Assembly (NCBI RefSeq): GCF_918797505.1
Contig: NC_092794.1
Span: forward strand, 34,958,122 to 35,022,121
Reading direction: 5' to 3'
Origin: Bemisia tabaci
Taxonomy: Eukaryota; Arthropoda; Insecta; Hemiptera; Aleyrodidae
DNA length: 64,000 nt
Shown: positions 11,223-22,670 of the stretch, in pieces
Numbering within the stretch: the stretch's first letter is position 1
Layout: each line of letters starts with the position of its first letter
Notes under the pieces: generated by a model
Database searches by the model: none
The model's input: only the letters and a program-made list of their open reading frames with translations
Told to the model about the DNA's origin: nothing
Position numbers and translations under genes: made by a program

Positions 11223-11465
11223 CAAAGGAAAAACGCCGTATGAACCTTCAGGCGTTGCCACATTTCCTTTGAAAAACACGAATTTCCTGGTAAACTCATG
11301 AATATTTTTCCTCCACTTTTTCAGATAATTTCGCTCGTAATTCCACCGAAAAGTCCTGAAAATTTCAAGGGAAAATATTCATAAATTTCCTCAAAAATTA
11401 CCATTGTATCGAAGGAAATTTGGCAACCCTTGAATGTTCATACGGCGTTTTTCCTTAGCACGGCA
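11216..11465. mobile_element. Foldback MITE, 250 bp
   Basis: Inverted arms of about 100 bp: TGCCGTGCAAAGGAAAAACG at the left end is mirrored by CGTTTTTCCTTAGCACGGCA at the right end, and similarity extends inward through GAATATTTTTCC-type blocks. The left terminus overlaps the 5' end of the SINE. Confidence 0.82.
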
Positions 11466-11469
11466 GCTT

Positions 11470-13100
11470 AGGAGGCCGACTATTTCGAAATTTCATTCAA
11501 AATTCATTACTTAGAGAATACTAATTCGAGGAAGGGGATCATACAAAACGTTAGGGTTTTTTTCGTCTTCTTTTTTGAGTAGTGCAGTATGTTACACAGG
11601 TGGGTTATGAAGATGAGGGAGAAAGAAAAAAATCTGAATTTCAGAATTACGTATTTTATAGCTCTTCTAAGCACCCACCCACACACACTTTTTTTGAGGC
11701 GAACGTGCGGCGTTCGTCTGAGAAATTCACCTGAAGTATCAAATTTGCAATGCGGCACGGAAGAAAATGAAATTGCTGATTCAACAATGAGTCAGTTAAG
11801 TCATTTTTTTTTATTGTGTCATTCGAAAGTAGTAAGTGACCGAAGCTTACGGTTTTTTTCCTAAATTTTTTTGATGACTGCAAACAGGAGAAAAGTTTAT
11901 TTGAAAGTGCCAAAAATTAGGGTGGCCTAAAACGGCGTTTGAACTGCGCGCTCGTAGGTCTTGGACGTACACGTCACGATCAATATGGCGGCGGAAAGCG
12001 TAGTGGAAGAATACACGGCGGCGACGCGTTGGCGGTATGTTTTTGTTGGTCAATTGGAGGTTATGTCGGTTACTTTGTTTGAAATTCATATCCATTGTTC
12101 TTAATTCTCTAAGCTTTTCAATCAGAATGCGATACAGATGTATGTAGGATATGAAACATTCACACAGAGCTCACTTAACCTCAAACGCGAAATCGAGATG
12201 TCAACAATGACAGTGTGGTGGTAGTAAGCAGGTCGGCTTCGCCGCCGCCATCTTCCCGTCTTATGACGCGTAGATCCAAGAATTCACGGCGGTCGGTTCA
12301 AACATGTTTTCGAGGACCCCTAAAAAGGAAGCGTTATATCTCCGCGGAGACAATATTTCGTGAAATTTTGACGTGCGCATCGTTCTTCTCGTACCGAAAA
12401 CTGTAAGATTCGACTATTTGCAGGCAAATCCCTCCCGAGCTTAACTGACTCATTTTGTGGTTAAAAGAAGTGTTCGACGTGTTTCATTGTAAATTTTACA
12501 ATTAAAAAATGCTAATGCAACCACCCCCGTAGCTCAATTAGCTTTCCATTATTGAAAAAGGATATTATTGGGGGGCATAAGTGCAGTTTTTGCTATTCCG
12601 AGGAATGCGTGTTTAAAGTTTCGAAATTACTTGGATCCATATGGCGGAGAGAAAGCTCAAACTGACTCTTTCATGCTATAAAAGTGGAAATTTGGAACGA
12701 GTTTTCCACAGAATATGAATTAAGACTAGTTTTACTTAATATCATTAATATCTTAATTTTTTCAAAAACTGCATTTATGCACCTTGTCCTCCTGACCCCT
12801 CATTTGGAACAAGTCGGACAGTTTGTAGATAAGTACAAAACTGTTAAATCAGCAATTTAATTTTTTCGGTGGATATTCACATGCATTTTAACTCACTTTT
12901 TACGGGTTGGTTCCGCAGCCTGTAACAAATCACGCCGACGATTTGCAAGTTCAACTAACAATGTTTTTTTCCCAACGAAGTTCTCTCATAAAAAATTCAA
13001 AATTTAATTTTAATTTTTTTTGGTTGGTTCAGAAGCAGCCTCATTCATTCGCATAAGTTAGCGTAAGTTTCATAAGTTTTACGTGAAATTGCCACAATAT
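11470..13100. other. Inter-element stretch with GC-rich islands
   Basis: No repeat family was recognised. Two GC-rich, CpG-containing patches (about 11930-12040 and 12220-12400) stand out from the AT-rich surroundings and could be promoter or 5' exon sequence for Pez, which is expected to start upstream of 18196. The first patch holds an ATG in good context and a GTATGT donor-like site. The assignment is tentative. Confidence 0.3.
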
Positions 13101-13515
13101 CTCCCTTGAAATTTTCCGTCACTCTGCGGAGCTCTTGTATATGTATGATACCTAATTTCAATCATCATTACAACAGTAGGCATAAGAACATCCCTAATAA
13201 AATGATTCGATTGAGACGGACTGAGCAGGATGTCAAATTTTCGGCAATACAGATGTTCAACGCACTGCCTTGGAGTGTGAAGCTACTCTTTCGTAATGCT
13301 GATCTAACATCGTTTTTTAAGGGGCTGCGTGCTTTTTTAATCGAAAAAGCCTTCTATAATCTTGACGAACTTGTAGGCTAGTAAAATTTAAACATTGTAC
13401 CTTATTTATATCGCTGTAACTGTTCACCATGTACCAAATATGACGTGTGCCATAGCCTCAGCCAGAGGCTCAATTGTACAAATTATAAAATAAATAAATA
13501 AATAAATAATTTATT
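13100..13515 (+). pseudogene. LINE 3' end with (TAAA)n tail
   Basis: The frame at 13106-13381 reads NFNHHYNSRHKN, then FSAIQMFNALPWSVK. This is the typical C-terminal end of CR1/L2- or Jockey-like reverse transcriptase ORFs, where a tyrosine/arginine-rich block is followed by 'W/N-x-LP'. After the stop comes a short 3' UTR and a TAAA-type repeat tail (about 13487-13510), typical of 5'-truncated LINE insertions. No RT core is present. Confidence 0.72.
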
Positions 13516-13923
13516 AACCAACTATTCCTATTTTTTTTCTTTTTTCAAATTTTTCGCGAATCGCTGATTTTTTTCCGTCAGTAAGAAATCAACTTTCAAA
13601 AAAAGCTCTGATCAGGCTGCAATGATGGTATAGTTCCTAGGGCTTCTATAGGGGAGAGTTTACCTCTAACTACTCTTACTCTATGCTGCTATCTATATAT
13701 ATTCTATTATCTCTTTGTAAAAGAAGAAAGTGAGGTTATGTTTATATTAACTGATGAGTACTCACCGTAAGCATCGTAAGTAAATATATGTACTTGGTGA
13801 ATTACGTCTTTTACTAATCCCTTGTCGACTATCCTCTGGGTTACGTGTGACTTTTCCACCTCTGTTACCCTGCGCGGGTACTGCGAGGACTCTTGAAGAC
13901 CCACTCTTCTTGAAGACTTTACT

Positions 13924-14515
13924 CAAAGACATAAAGACGGAGTGCTCGTATCTAAAAGCACGGGAAAAAAGTGAAGCCTGGTTTGGCGCTGGGTGCTTGT
14001 GTGAGTGTGTAAATAAGCGCGGGAATCCATGGCGGCAAACGGAAATTTGATTTGAACTTGTCCTCTTGATTTTTCCTTATTTCTTCTTCTAAACGTGTTT
14101 TAAATGCCTAAAACGATTATATTAAGAAAGTTCGGTCTGCGTCCTAATATAATACACCTACTTTTGCTCAGTAAGAGGCAGTAATCTCAGATAAAGTTAG
14201 TTTTTCTTCTGCTCATGGTGGTTCTGCAGGTTCAAACAGGTCGTTACAGTTCTAGATGACCGTCACTCCCAAATGAAATTAATCGGTCGACGACGAACCA
14301 AAGCTAACCTAAAGTTAAAGAAATATGAGTGGGTAAGTGAATTTGGGCAAAAATCAACCTAGAATACTTTGTTTCCGCAATTATTTTATTCAGTTCCCGC
14401 CCTATATTTGAATTCAAACTTGTCCCGATTTCGCCGCCAATCCTCTAGCCAATAGTAGAGGTGGTTGAAAAGAAGCTTCATATTTTGCTTTTAGCCCTCC
14501 GTCTTTATGTCTTTG
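13924..14515. mobile_element. hAT-like MITE with 8-bp target duplication
   Basis: A 592-bp element with inverted ends CAAAGACATAAAGACGGAG and CTCCGTCTTTATGTCTTTG, flanked on both sides by the perfect 8-bp direct repeat ACTTTACT (13916-13923 and 14516-14523). Eight-base duplications and CA-starting inverted ends are characteristic of the hAT superfamily. No transposase coding is present, so it is non-autonomous. Confidence 0.88.
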
Positions 14516-14633
14516 ACTTTACTTTACAACTCTTAAATCAAGATCTTAGAGTCCCTTTATACCCAGAGTTACGACAACTCACTTTTGGTTGGGCCAGGGT
14601 TGGGCTGAAAGTGGCCTAAAAAAAAATCCAATA

Positions 14634-14907
14634 GATCGTATTCGATACATCAAACGGCTGAGATTGTATCGATATCGATTGGTTCAAAATATAAACATAG
14701 CCTCAAAAGTAAATTCAGAAATCTGAGAGAACGGGTCTTTTGTAACAGATTTTTTATTCTTTTGCGTACCTAATGCCAATTTAAAGTGAAATTGTTAGGA
14801 ATTTTCTCATTTTCAGCTTTTCCAACTTAAATCCTTACAGTTTGGTTTGAGGTTATGTGCTATTGTTTTGAACCAAACGATACATCGAACCGTTATCGAA
14901 TACGGTC
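14634..14907. mobile_element. TA-flanked MITE family M3, nested
   Basis: 274 bp with inverted ends GATCGTATTCGATA and TATCGAATACGGTC, flanked by TA on both sides. It interrupts the M2 host copy between the blocks AAATCCAA and TTCTGATTGG, which are contiguous in the inner M2 copy. Confidence 0.83.
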
Positions 14908-15125
14908 TATTCTGATTGGTTCTCGCTCATGGAGGCCGAAACGAGTGCACCAAGATGGCGGTACCTCGTATGTGAACAAGAATAATGAAAATATTACCTA
15001 ATTGTGGTTTATCAAGAGTAAATTGTTATTTCCATCGGTCCAAAATGAAAATAGATTAAGAAATTATTCACAAACCAATCTCATTTTATTTTTAATTGAT
15101 CAGTTTGTTGATGTTGTTTTTGTTA

Positions 15126-15557
15126 GAGTCCCTTTATACCCAGAGTTAAGACAACTCACTTTTGGTTCGGCTGAAAGTGGCCTAAAAAAAAATCCAATTC
15201 TGATTGGTTCTCGCTCATGGAGGCCGAAACGAGTGCACCAAGATGGCGGTACCTCGAATGTGAACAAGAATAATGAAAATATCACCTAATTGTGGTTTAT
15301 CAAGAGTAAATTGTCATTTCCATCGGTCCAAAATGAAAAGAGAATAAGAAATTATTCACAAACCAATCTCATTTTCTTTTTAATTGATCAATTTGTTGAT
15401 GTTGTTGTTTTTGTATGACAGACATCGCAGGATTCCTGATCCTTATCCCTCAATATCGTTCGTTTGGGTGCACTCGTTTCGGCCTCCATGGCCAGCTAAG
15501 GCCGGCTGCCAGTCAGCTGATAATCGAGTTGTCTTAACTCTGGGTATAAAGGGACTC
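15126..15557. mobile_element. TA-flanked MITE family M2, inner copy
   Basis: A 432-bp full copy flanked by TA (15124-15125 and 15558-15559), inserted into the older M2 element in the same orientation. The last 150 bp of the host copy repeats after it (TTTTTGTGTGACAGACATCG...), which produces an apparent direct repeat. Confidence 0.87.
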
Positions 15558-15712
15558 TAGTTTTTGTGTGACAGACATCGCAGGATTCCTGATCCTTATC
15601 CCTCAATATCGTTCGTTTGGGTGCACTCGTTTCGGCCTCCATGGCCAGCCAAGGCCGGCTGTCAGTCAGCTGATAATCGAGTTGTCGTAACTCTGGGTAT
15701 AAAGGGACTCTA

Positions 15713-16562
15713 GCCGTTATTATGAGTGGTTACGTGATAACGGCTGAGGTCAGGCCGCCACTCAATTTTTTACTTGTTTTTATGTGTTTTTGCAGCTGAA
15801 AATGAGCTGGAAGCAGCTCGAAACGTCTTACCTTTTAGTGTTTCAATAATTTTTAACCTTGTTTACTCGTTTTTTAATTAATTCTCCTTCTTTATTTATT
15901 TCCACCTTAATTATTTAATCTGGAAATATTGAACCACATAAATTCTACTGAGAAACTAATTCTTGAATTCTTCGGAACGTTTCATCCCACAAAAATCTGA
16001 AAAAGAAGTATTCTCCCGCCGAAAATCTGCTGAAAATAGCCAAAATTTCAGTTTTGGTTCCTAGTTTTAAATGCCCATGGATTTTCCCGCCAATGGCGCT
16101 CACAAAGCTACTCACGCTCTTCCGCCGATGCTAGCGATCTGGACTAATCTGTGGTTGTTATGATTTTGATTTTTAGGTTATTTCAGCATGTCACAGAATT
16201 TTCCTTCCCAGGGAGCTGTGATGAACAGACGGTTAACATGCAAGTGTGCTTGATCATTCTCAGATTAATGCCTTCCTCATTTTTCAATCAAGTTTTTCTC
16301 TTGGTAGCACTAATTATCACAGTGAGTGGTATAATCAAGTAGTCATCCAGCTCCTAAGCTGAGCACATCTGGGGCTAAGTTGGGTAAGTCTTCATCTACA
16401 GAGTTGATAATTTTGCCGAAGTTTCTCAGTTTTGCAAAATGCTCGGTGACATTTTTGCTATTGCTTTCATCAAATATATCGGGGCAACCCTAGAAAGTTG
16501 CTTTAATTTACTCAATCTCTGCCTCCAGTGTCGCCAATTTTTCAAGGCTGCTGTCTGCATTA
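15713..16562. other. AT-rich stretch, nothing recognised
   Basis: No repeat ends, no conserved coding block and no RNA gene are seen. The 16151-16342 open frame is hydrophobic and short, and looks like chance. Confidence 0.4.
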
Positions 16563-16932
16563 GATTACCTGTATAGCGAGAGTATGGACAGATGGAGGGC
16601 TTAGGGCCCAAAAGTGCAGCCACCCTTCTAACTAACTTCTAAATTGCACTGCCAGTCTGTAGAGTAGATTCGAATTCTAACGAAGATGGCTAAGAAAGAA
16701 CATAAATGAGCTTTCTTCCACTAAAATGAGTAAATTTATGCACAAACTAAGTCAAATACGTGCTTTATAAACGAAGGTTCGTCACAATTGTATTAATAAA
16801 TCGCTCTGGATAATTTAAATTCATAGGTTGGCTGCATTTCTGGGCCCTTACTCTATTTGCGGAGGTATCAGTGAAGGCCTGATGGATTTTCGGAGCTTCA
16901 CACCTGTCTATACTCTCGCTGTACAGGTACTC
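16563..16932 (+). mobile_element. TA-flanked MITE family M1, copy C
   Basis: A third M1 copy, 370 bp, flanked by TA (16561-16562 and 16933-16934). Its left end has one change (GATTACCTG for GAGTACCTG). Internal deletions relative to copies A and B explain the shorter length. Confidence 0.86.
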
Positions 16933-16934
16933 TA

Positions 16935-18195
16935 GTCTGTATCTCCTGCAAGAGCACTACTTGTAAGAAGTGCTTTCCTGCAGTTTTAGAGCTAAAATTG
17001 ATGAATTCACATGCATGCTATTTCGTATCACAGAGAAGCATAAGTAAGCACTGTACAGCCATTGCATTAGTACAGAATTCTCAGCAGCCCAAAAATTGCT
17101 CTTTCATTAGAATTGGGGAAAGAAAAGACAGGGCGAGTGTCACATAAAAAAATGGCAGCAATGAACAGAAATTTATTTGCCAACCAATGGGCTAATTGAT
17201 AATTTAGGCTTGCATTCAGGTCAATGTGACTTCTGTTAACTCTCTTTTTCCCCAGTTCTGTTCCTACATGGAGAGAAGAAATGAGGTGTTCGCATTTCAG
17301 GCATCTTGGATTTTTTTGATGATGTAGGTCGGCACGGATGGTTTCTATCATTAATTTTTTTTATATATTGTTGCTTATGGATATAAGGAATTCAATATAA
17401 AGTGTTTTAAAGTATATTATGAGTTGATCCAGGCAAAGAAATCGGATGTTATGTTCCATTGTTCACACTTTCAGTTTTGTATTTTGCAGAAATATCGACG
17501 CCATATTGTTCTTTCGTACATCTTGGGGTAAACAATCCTCAAGATGTAAATACCCCCTTTTTAAACTGAATAGCCCTAGAATCAGCCAAATTAAACAGTA
17601 TGGTTGCCTCATGGTAACTAACCATGGTAAATCCAAGATGAATTGTTCTGTGTTTTTAAGTAGGTATCCTAATCATTACATAGCTCCACTCAAGTTATTT
17701 TTATAAATGGAATTGATTTGAAGTGATCTATAACTCAAAAGTATATAAATTCATTTTGAATGTACTTAACTAGCCTAAATATTAAGTAAGATGAAAGTTT
17801 TGGTGAAAGGCTGTCATCACTCAATTATTAATACTGATCCATGAAAAATTTGGCTATCCTCTTAATTTCCTCTTCCAGTGAATTTTCTTGAAAAGTTTTT
17901 GCTGTAGAATTAATTTTATGACAACCACCCCTGAGTGCCTCTGTAATACTTACGTATTAGAGCTTCCTGTTATGTTTTGTTTTTTTGCTTTTCAAGTCTT
18001 CAGAAGTCAACACTTTCAGAACGTAGGGGGGACTAAATTTTTTTGGCAGAGGGCGGCAGCATTGTAAATCCGGCCCTGTTCAAATTATTGCAGGATCACA
18101 CAAAAGCACAAAACTTTGTTTGCTAGAAGGGTAATTTTAATGAATCTGACTTTTTTCGGTTTATCCTTTGCATTTGATTTTCTCCTCCCTTTTAG
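16935..18195. other. Upstream intron or flank of Pez
   Basis: AT-rich sequence with no recognised element. The polypyrimidine tract and AG at 18183-18195 end an intron in the 5' UTR of Pez, so at least part of this stretch is expected to be intronic. Confidence 0.5.
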
Positions 18196-18205
18196 GGAAT
18201 AGAAC

Positions 18206-18379
18206 ATGCCTTTTCGCCTACGACTGAAGAAAAGCCGCCAATACAATGTTGTATCAAAGTCGCTCTTCGTCATTTGCATTGAGCTGTTGGACAGCACTTC
18301 GATTGAATGCACTCTGACATCGGAAAGTATTGGAAGAGAATGCCTTGACAATGTCTGTCAAAGACTTGGTTTGCAACAG
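18206..18379 (+). CDS. Pez: Pez (PTPN14/21-type phosphatase), coding exon 1
   Basis: First of four exons (18206-18379, 23293-23462, 38091-38188, 55710-55780) that encode the FERM N-terminus of a non-receptor tyrosine phosphatase of the Pez/PTPN14/PTPN21 family. This exon gives residues 1-58, starting MPFRLRLKKSRQYNVVSKS and including ECLDNVCQRLGLQQ, the F1 ubiquitin-like lobe. The conserved MPF start fixes the ATG. The splice acceptor TTTTAG ends at 18195, so only 10 nt of UTR precede the ATG and a further 5' exon must lie upstream. The donor is CAACAG|GTGAAC, phase 0. Proteins of this family bind membrane and junction proteins through FERM and act on adhesion and Hippo/Yorkie signalling in epithelia. 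The catalytic domain lies far C-terminal and outside this window. Confidence 0.93.
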
Positions 18380-19300
18380 GTGAACATTCTTGTCTAATGT
18401 AGTTTACTGTTTTGAATCAAATAACTGAAACAAAGCTTTAGGTACACACTTTGAAATTTCTTTGCCCTCCTCAAGTTCTCTGTAAAATTTTGGTGAAAAT
18501 GCCTCCAAACTCAAATTATCATGCACAATTCACACTTTATCATTTTTGTGACAACCTTTCCACCAGTTTGTCAGAAAAATTTATACTTAATATGAAACTT
18601 CTGTTAACTTTTGATAAGGGTGGCTTAAGTTTTCACTTCAGCTGCCCTCTAGAGTTGGATTTGAATGTTAACTGAAGGAGTGTCTTTTGTTGTTTTCTCA
18701 CGTCGGTGGAAAACGCTGATGAATCTGCCAATTGATCTTGCATGGATTCAGTCTGTTGGTGCCTTATTGGTAGAATATCTTAATGGAGGACGCTCCGTTT
18801 TGTCACCATCAGATTGGAGGGTCAGACTGGCCAGACGTTGATGGATTTCGCTCAGTCACTGAGCACTGGATTACGGCGAAATTGGCGATTTTGTGTGAAG
18901 AGAAAGAGCTCCTAGTCAATCATGTCATGTTGTCCACTAAATGGCAAGTAATCAGATTGGTGAAGATTCCCTCTCGCTGTCATGAAATAGAAACTCAATA
19001 GCAAACTAATTCCTAAATACACTGCTCCCTAACTGGCAAGTAAGAAGCTTTTCTTCCTCGATTTCATTGAACCTAGCTCAATGAGCAAAAGAACAGTGCA
19101 GGTGAGATCATTTTCAACTAGGACGCCCTGCTACAATCGATGAAACTTTGAGAACCAAAGAGTATGAAGAACTGAGAATGGAGACCTGCCATTGAAATCC
19201 GCTGATTCTACTCCTTAGTTTGCCCACAGACTTGCATTATTTTCCTCCGGCAGAAACGCAGATGAAAGACGCTCCTATCATGCTGGTATTCAATTGAACA

Positions 19301-19412
19301 TATTTCTATCAAACGGAACTATGTGCATTATGACGAGAGCCCTGTGACACATATATTCTTATGGGTCTCGGGGCTCATGGCTTAATGCACATAGTTCCGT
19401 TTGGCAGAAATA
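19301..19412. mobile_element. 112-bp hairpin MITE
   Basis: The left arm TATTTCTATCAAACGGAACT and the right arm AGTTCCGTTTGGCAGAAATA are near-complementary. The pairing continues through ATGTGCATTA and the GAGCCC blocks to a small loop near 19355. It lies in the first Pez coding intron. Confidence 0.8.
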
Positions 19413-19589
19413 CGTCCAATTCCTCCTATTGTTCCATTTGTCCTCTGTTATGAGTCAGCTTGCAATGGGCAGGTTTGTCAAATGTTAAGGTGCAATCATA
19501 ATCTTTGTTTTGGCAACCAATCAGTCCAAGGCTGAATTCTGACCTTCTGGTTGTTTCCTCAAAAGAGGTGTAGCTGTAGATATGCAAAA

Positions 19590-20858
19590 TCTGCAAGATC
19601 CCAAGGGTGTGTCTTATTTTTGAGTTTTTCGAAGTCCAAAAAGCGCTACCTCTAAAAAGTTTCTCTCTGGTTTAAAAATAAACATACTTTTTGAAAAATT
19701 CCAAAATTATTGGGAATTAATTATGCTACGGAGGTAAAACACATTTAGCAAAAATACTTGGGTTTATTCAGACATGTAAGGATCACAAACACTTCAAGAA
19801 TTTACGGGCTTTTGATTTTCTTTTTCAAGTTCACTTCCTTTTTGACATTTTGAGAAGTTAATGGCAAATCTTGATATTCATCCTCTTTTTTAGTCATTGA
19901 TCGGCTTCATGTTTGCATGTGTTGAACTGCCCTTCTGGCGGAATCGTTGATCACTCGCAAACTTTTTACAACTTTCCTCGCCTTCAAGTAGTCAGGATGA
20001 TAGTCTCACTCCAAAGGTGAAACAAAAAGGTAACTGTCTGGAATATGTAAAATACTGAAGAGCGTTTTGCTACTAATTGTAAAAAGATCGGGTAGTGTGG
20101 GACATTCCTTAGCGTAAAGGGATTTAGCAGCATTTACGATGAGGGGGGTTAGGAAGGCCATGATTATTCGTCAAATTGAGGATGCAAGGCTCTTTTTCCT
20201 CTGTGAAAAGTCGCAGAACAAATTCGAGTAGAGTTAAAGGAATTAGAGTCTCACTAGGGTTTGATAGTTGATGGTTTGATAGTTTTCTTAAGGCTAACGT
20301 GACAGCGGTGCAATCATTTTTTTTTCTTTTGTAATCATGAAGGTAGTGATGAAACCTAATAAGAAGTCGTTTTTCGGTGCACCGACTGGAGATGGGCACT
20401 GGAACCATGATCTTATGTACCTTGTTACAAAGAACAAGTTCACTTTTTGTGAGCCTTTCGATCCCTCTCTTGTCATTTCAAAATGATCTTTGAGCATTTA
20501 CATTTTTAGCGAGTTGAGAGCCGTGCGCATCCACCTGAAAAAGATTAAAGACCAAGAATCGTGCATATCCTGTTGGTACAAGATTTCATCACTACCTTCC
20601 TAATTACAAAAAAAAATGATTGCATCGCTGTCACGTTAGCTTTAAGAAAACTATCAAACCATTTATGGTACCCTGGTGAGACTCTAATTCGTGACTCAAA
20701 ACTAAAATTTAAATTTAAAATTTAAAAAATCCAAAATTAAAATTTTGGATCTTTTCAAAAAGTATGTTTTTTTTACACCAGAGAGAAACTTTTTAGAGAT
20801 AGTGCTTTTCGGATTTCAAAAAACTCAAAAATGATACACTTTCCAAAGATCCCCCCTC
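19590..20858. mobile_element. Foldback element with nested inner palindrome
   Basis: Outer arms at about 19590-19705 and 20733-20858 share AAAAAGTTTCTCTCTGG and AACATACTTTTTGAAAA. Inner arms at about 20235-20360 and 20565-20690 share TCATCACTACCTTC and AAACTATCAAACCAT. The two palindromes have different centres, so one element was probably inserted in the other. Confidence 0.75.
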
Positions 20859-20873
20859 CCCCTTTCAGATAAC

Positions 20874-21105
20874 TAATTGATGGTCAGCATTATAGTCTGT
20901 CCAAGAGAGGAAGAATCGGGGATTATCTAAAATTAATTGCAGTATGTTTAAGCAAGGTAGCGTCGAAGCCTAGTCAAGTCATCCAGGCAATGCAAACCCT
21001 GCACCAAAGGCTTCAACTCTGCCTTGCTTTAAAATAGTACAGTTAATTTAAAATATTCCACGGTTATTCGCATCTTGGACAGACTATAATGCTGACCATC
21101 AATTA
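20874..21105. mobile_element. MITE, 232 bp, long TIRs
   Basis: Inverted ends of 32-33 bp begin TAATTGATGGTCAGCATTAT and are mirrored exactly through TCTTGGACAGACTATAATGC at the right. The interior is non-coding. Confidence 0.85.
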
Positions 21106-21331
21106 ATTTTTTGCCAACTTTTCCTGCCATTTTATGGTTTTATGACTTCATCTTTCATTTTTAGACATTGAGACACAGTGTTCAGTTCATCTTGATATTC
21201 GTAAATCAATCATGATTTATGGATCAATTGATGTAAGGAGGAATAAGTGATCAATGTCCAGTTCTATTGTAATTTGCAACTAAGGAAAGTTAGAATTTAC
21301 TGCATAACGGACAGAGAATAGGCTTAAGATA

Positions 21332-21882
21332 ATGGACCACTAGACAAAGCACGAATTCAAGCATTCTGATACATGTATCTTAATCAGAATTTCACATAGA
21401 ACACGATTCGCGCAACGAAAATTACTGAAACTAACTCCTGACGAAGATATTAACCTTTTTATTTCACATTGGTTACGCGGATTTTGAACTGCCCACTCAC
21501 AAAAAACTCAAAGCTCTACGTGAGTCAAATCGCGCACTACAGCAGTTTCAGCAAGCCTCTCAATCGAGCACTGCTCATTTCCCACCATTTGTTGTTCAAA
21601 TTATAAGCGATTTGCTATAGCTGAGCCAAAGCGTCAAAGTGTGGTTGCCAGATTTTCATATCGCAGAGACTGTCACGATAATATTCAATGCGCGATGTGA
21701 ATCATGTAAAGCATTGAGTTTTATTGAGCGGGTGGTTTGAATTCACGCATCAGGAATCATTGAATATCTTCGTAAGGAGTTGATTTTGGTAATTTTTGTT
21801 GTGCGCATTGTGTTCTACATGAAACTTTGGTCAAAAAACATGTATCAGAATGCTTAAATTCGTACCTTGTCTAGTGGTCCAT
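21332..21882. mobile_element. TA-flanked MITE, 551 bp
   Basis: Inverted ends starting ATGGACCACTAGACAA extend about 45 bp, through CATTCTGATACATG. TA is present at both sides (21330-21331 and 21883-21884). Sub-terminal pairing continues well inward (ACACGATTCGCGCAACG with TTGTTGTGCGCATTGTGTT). No transposase is present. Confidence 0.83.
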
Positions 21883-22210
21883 TATTCAGTAAATTAGGGA
21901 TATAATGCTAATGGTCCCAAAAAAAATCTTGCTTGCATGCAAAAAAATTTCAAGTCATGACATCATGAAGCTGTATAAATCAAAGTTTAGTCAGCGGTTT
22001 CCTATTGTAAAATCTAGCTATGGTATTCAATGGGCTACCAATCAAGTCATGGATTACAGCACCCTGTAATTTGATTGTTTGTCCAAATTTCAAGTAGAGC
22101 GCAGTTCATGCAATGAAAAGTTTGGTAATCAGTAATTAAAATTTACACTCAACACTGATCAAATCAATCACTTAGGATCCCACACACTCCTATTGGGAAT
22201 GGGTACCTTG

Positions 22211-22670
22211 ATCGATTCCAAATTGTTGTACTGCATCAAACTCGTCTTGTGATGCTGATCAAAAGTCATCCTTGTGCCAAGTTTCTTCGAGGCACCGTTT
22301 CCACACAAGCGCGGTGGACAATTTCGATAATTACTTGAATAAGTGAGCCCAGCGTGGCCTATTGAACAAGAAAAACCTCAGTCAGTGATGGGCAAGGAAA
22401 TAAGTGGGAAATAGAAAGAATTTGATTTGGACAATCAAACGAAAAGGCGTGTGGAATCCGAGATAAGACTGCCAGGTTTTCCTCGTTTTCAGCAAGTGCT
22501 GAAGGGTAGATAAAGCCATCCTGGCCTCACTTATTCTAGTAATTATCGAAATTGTCCACCACCAATTGTGCAAAAACGGTGCCTTGTAGAAAGTTGGCGC
22601 AATAATGATTTCTGATCAGCATCAAAAGACGAGTTAAATGCAATAGAAAAATTGGAAATCCATCGTTGTA
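22211..22670. mobile_element. Foldback MITE, about 460 bp
   Basis: Arms of about 150 bp (22211-22365 and 22507-22670) share GACAATTTCGATAATTACT with its complement, and ACTCGTCTT..GATGCTGATCA. Outer ends are diverged, so the limits are approximate. Confidence 0.72.

Larger units (their letters stand above)
14549..15710. mobile_element. TA-flanked MITE family M2, host copy
   Basis: The ends GAGTCCCTTTATACCCAGAG and CTCTGGGTATAAAGGGACTC are flanked by TA (14547-14548 and 15711-15712). Removing the two insertions inside it (14634-14907 and 15126-15557) leaves about 450 bp, close to the size of its inner sister. The body carries CAAGATGGCGGTACCTCG, shared with the inner copy. Confidence 0.87.
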
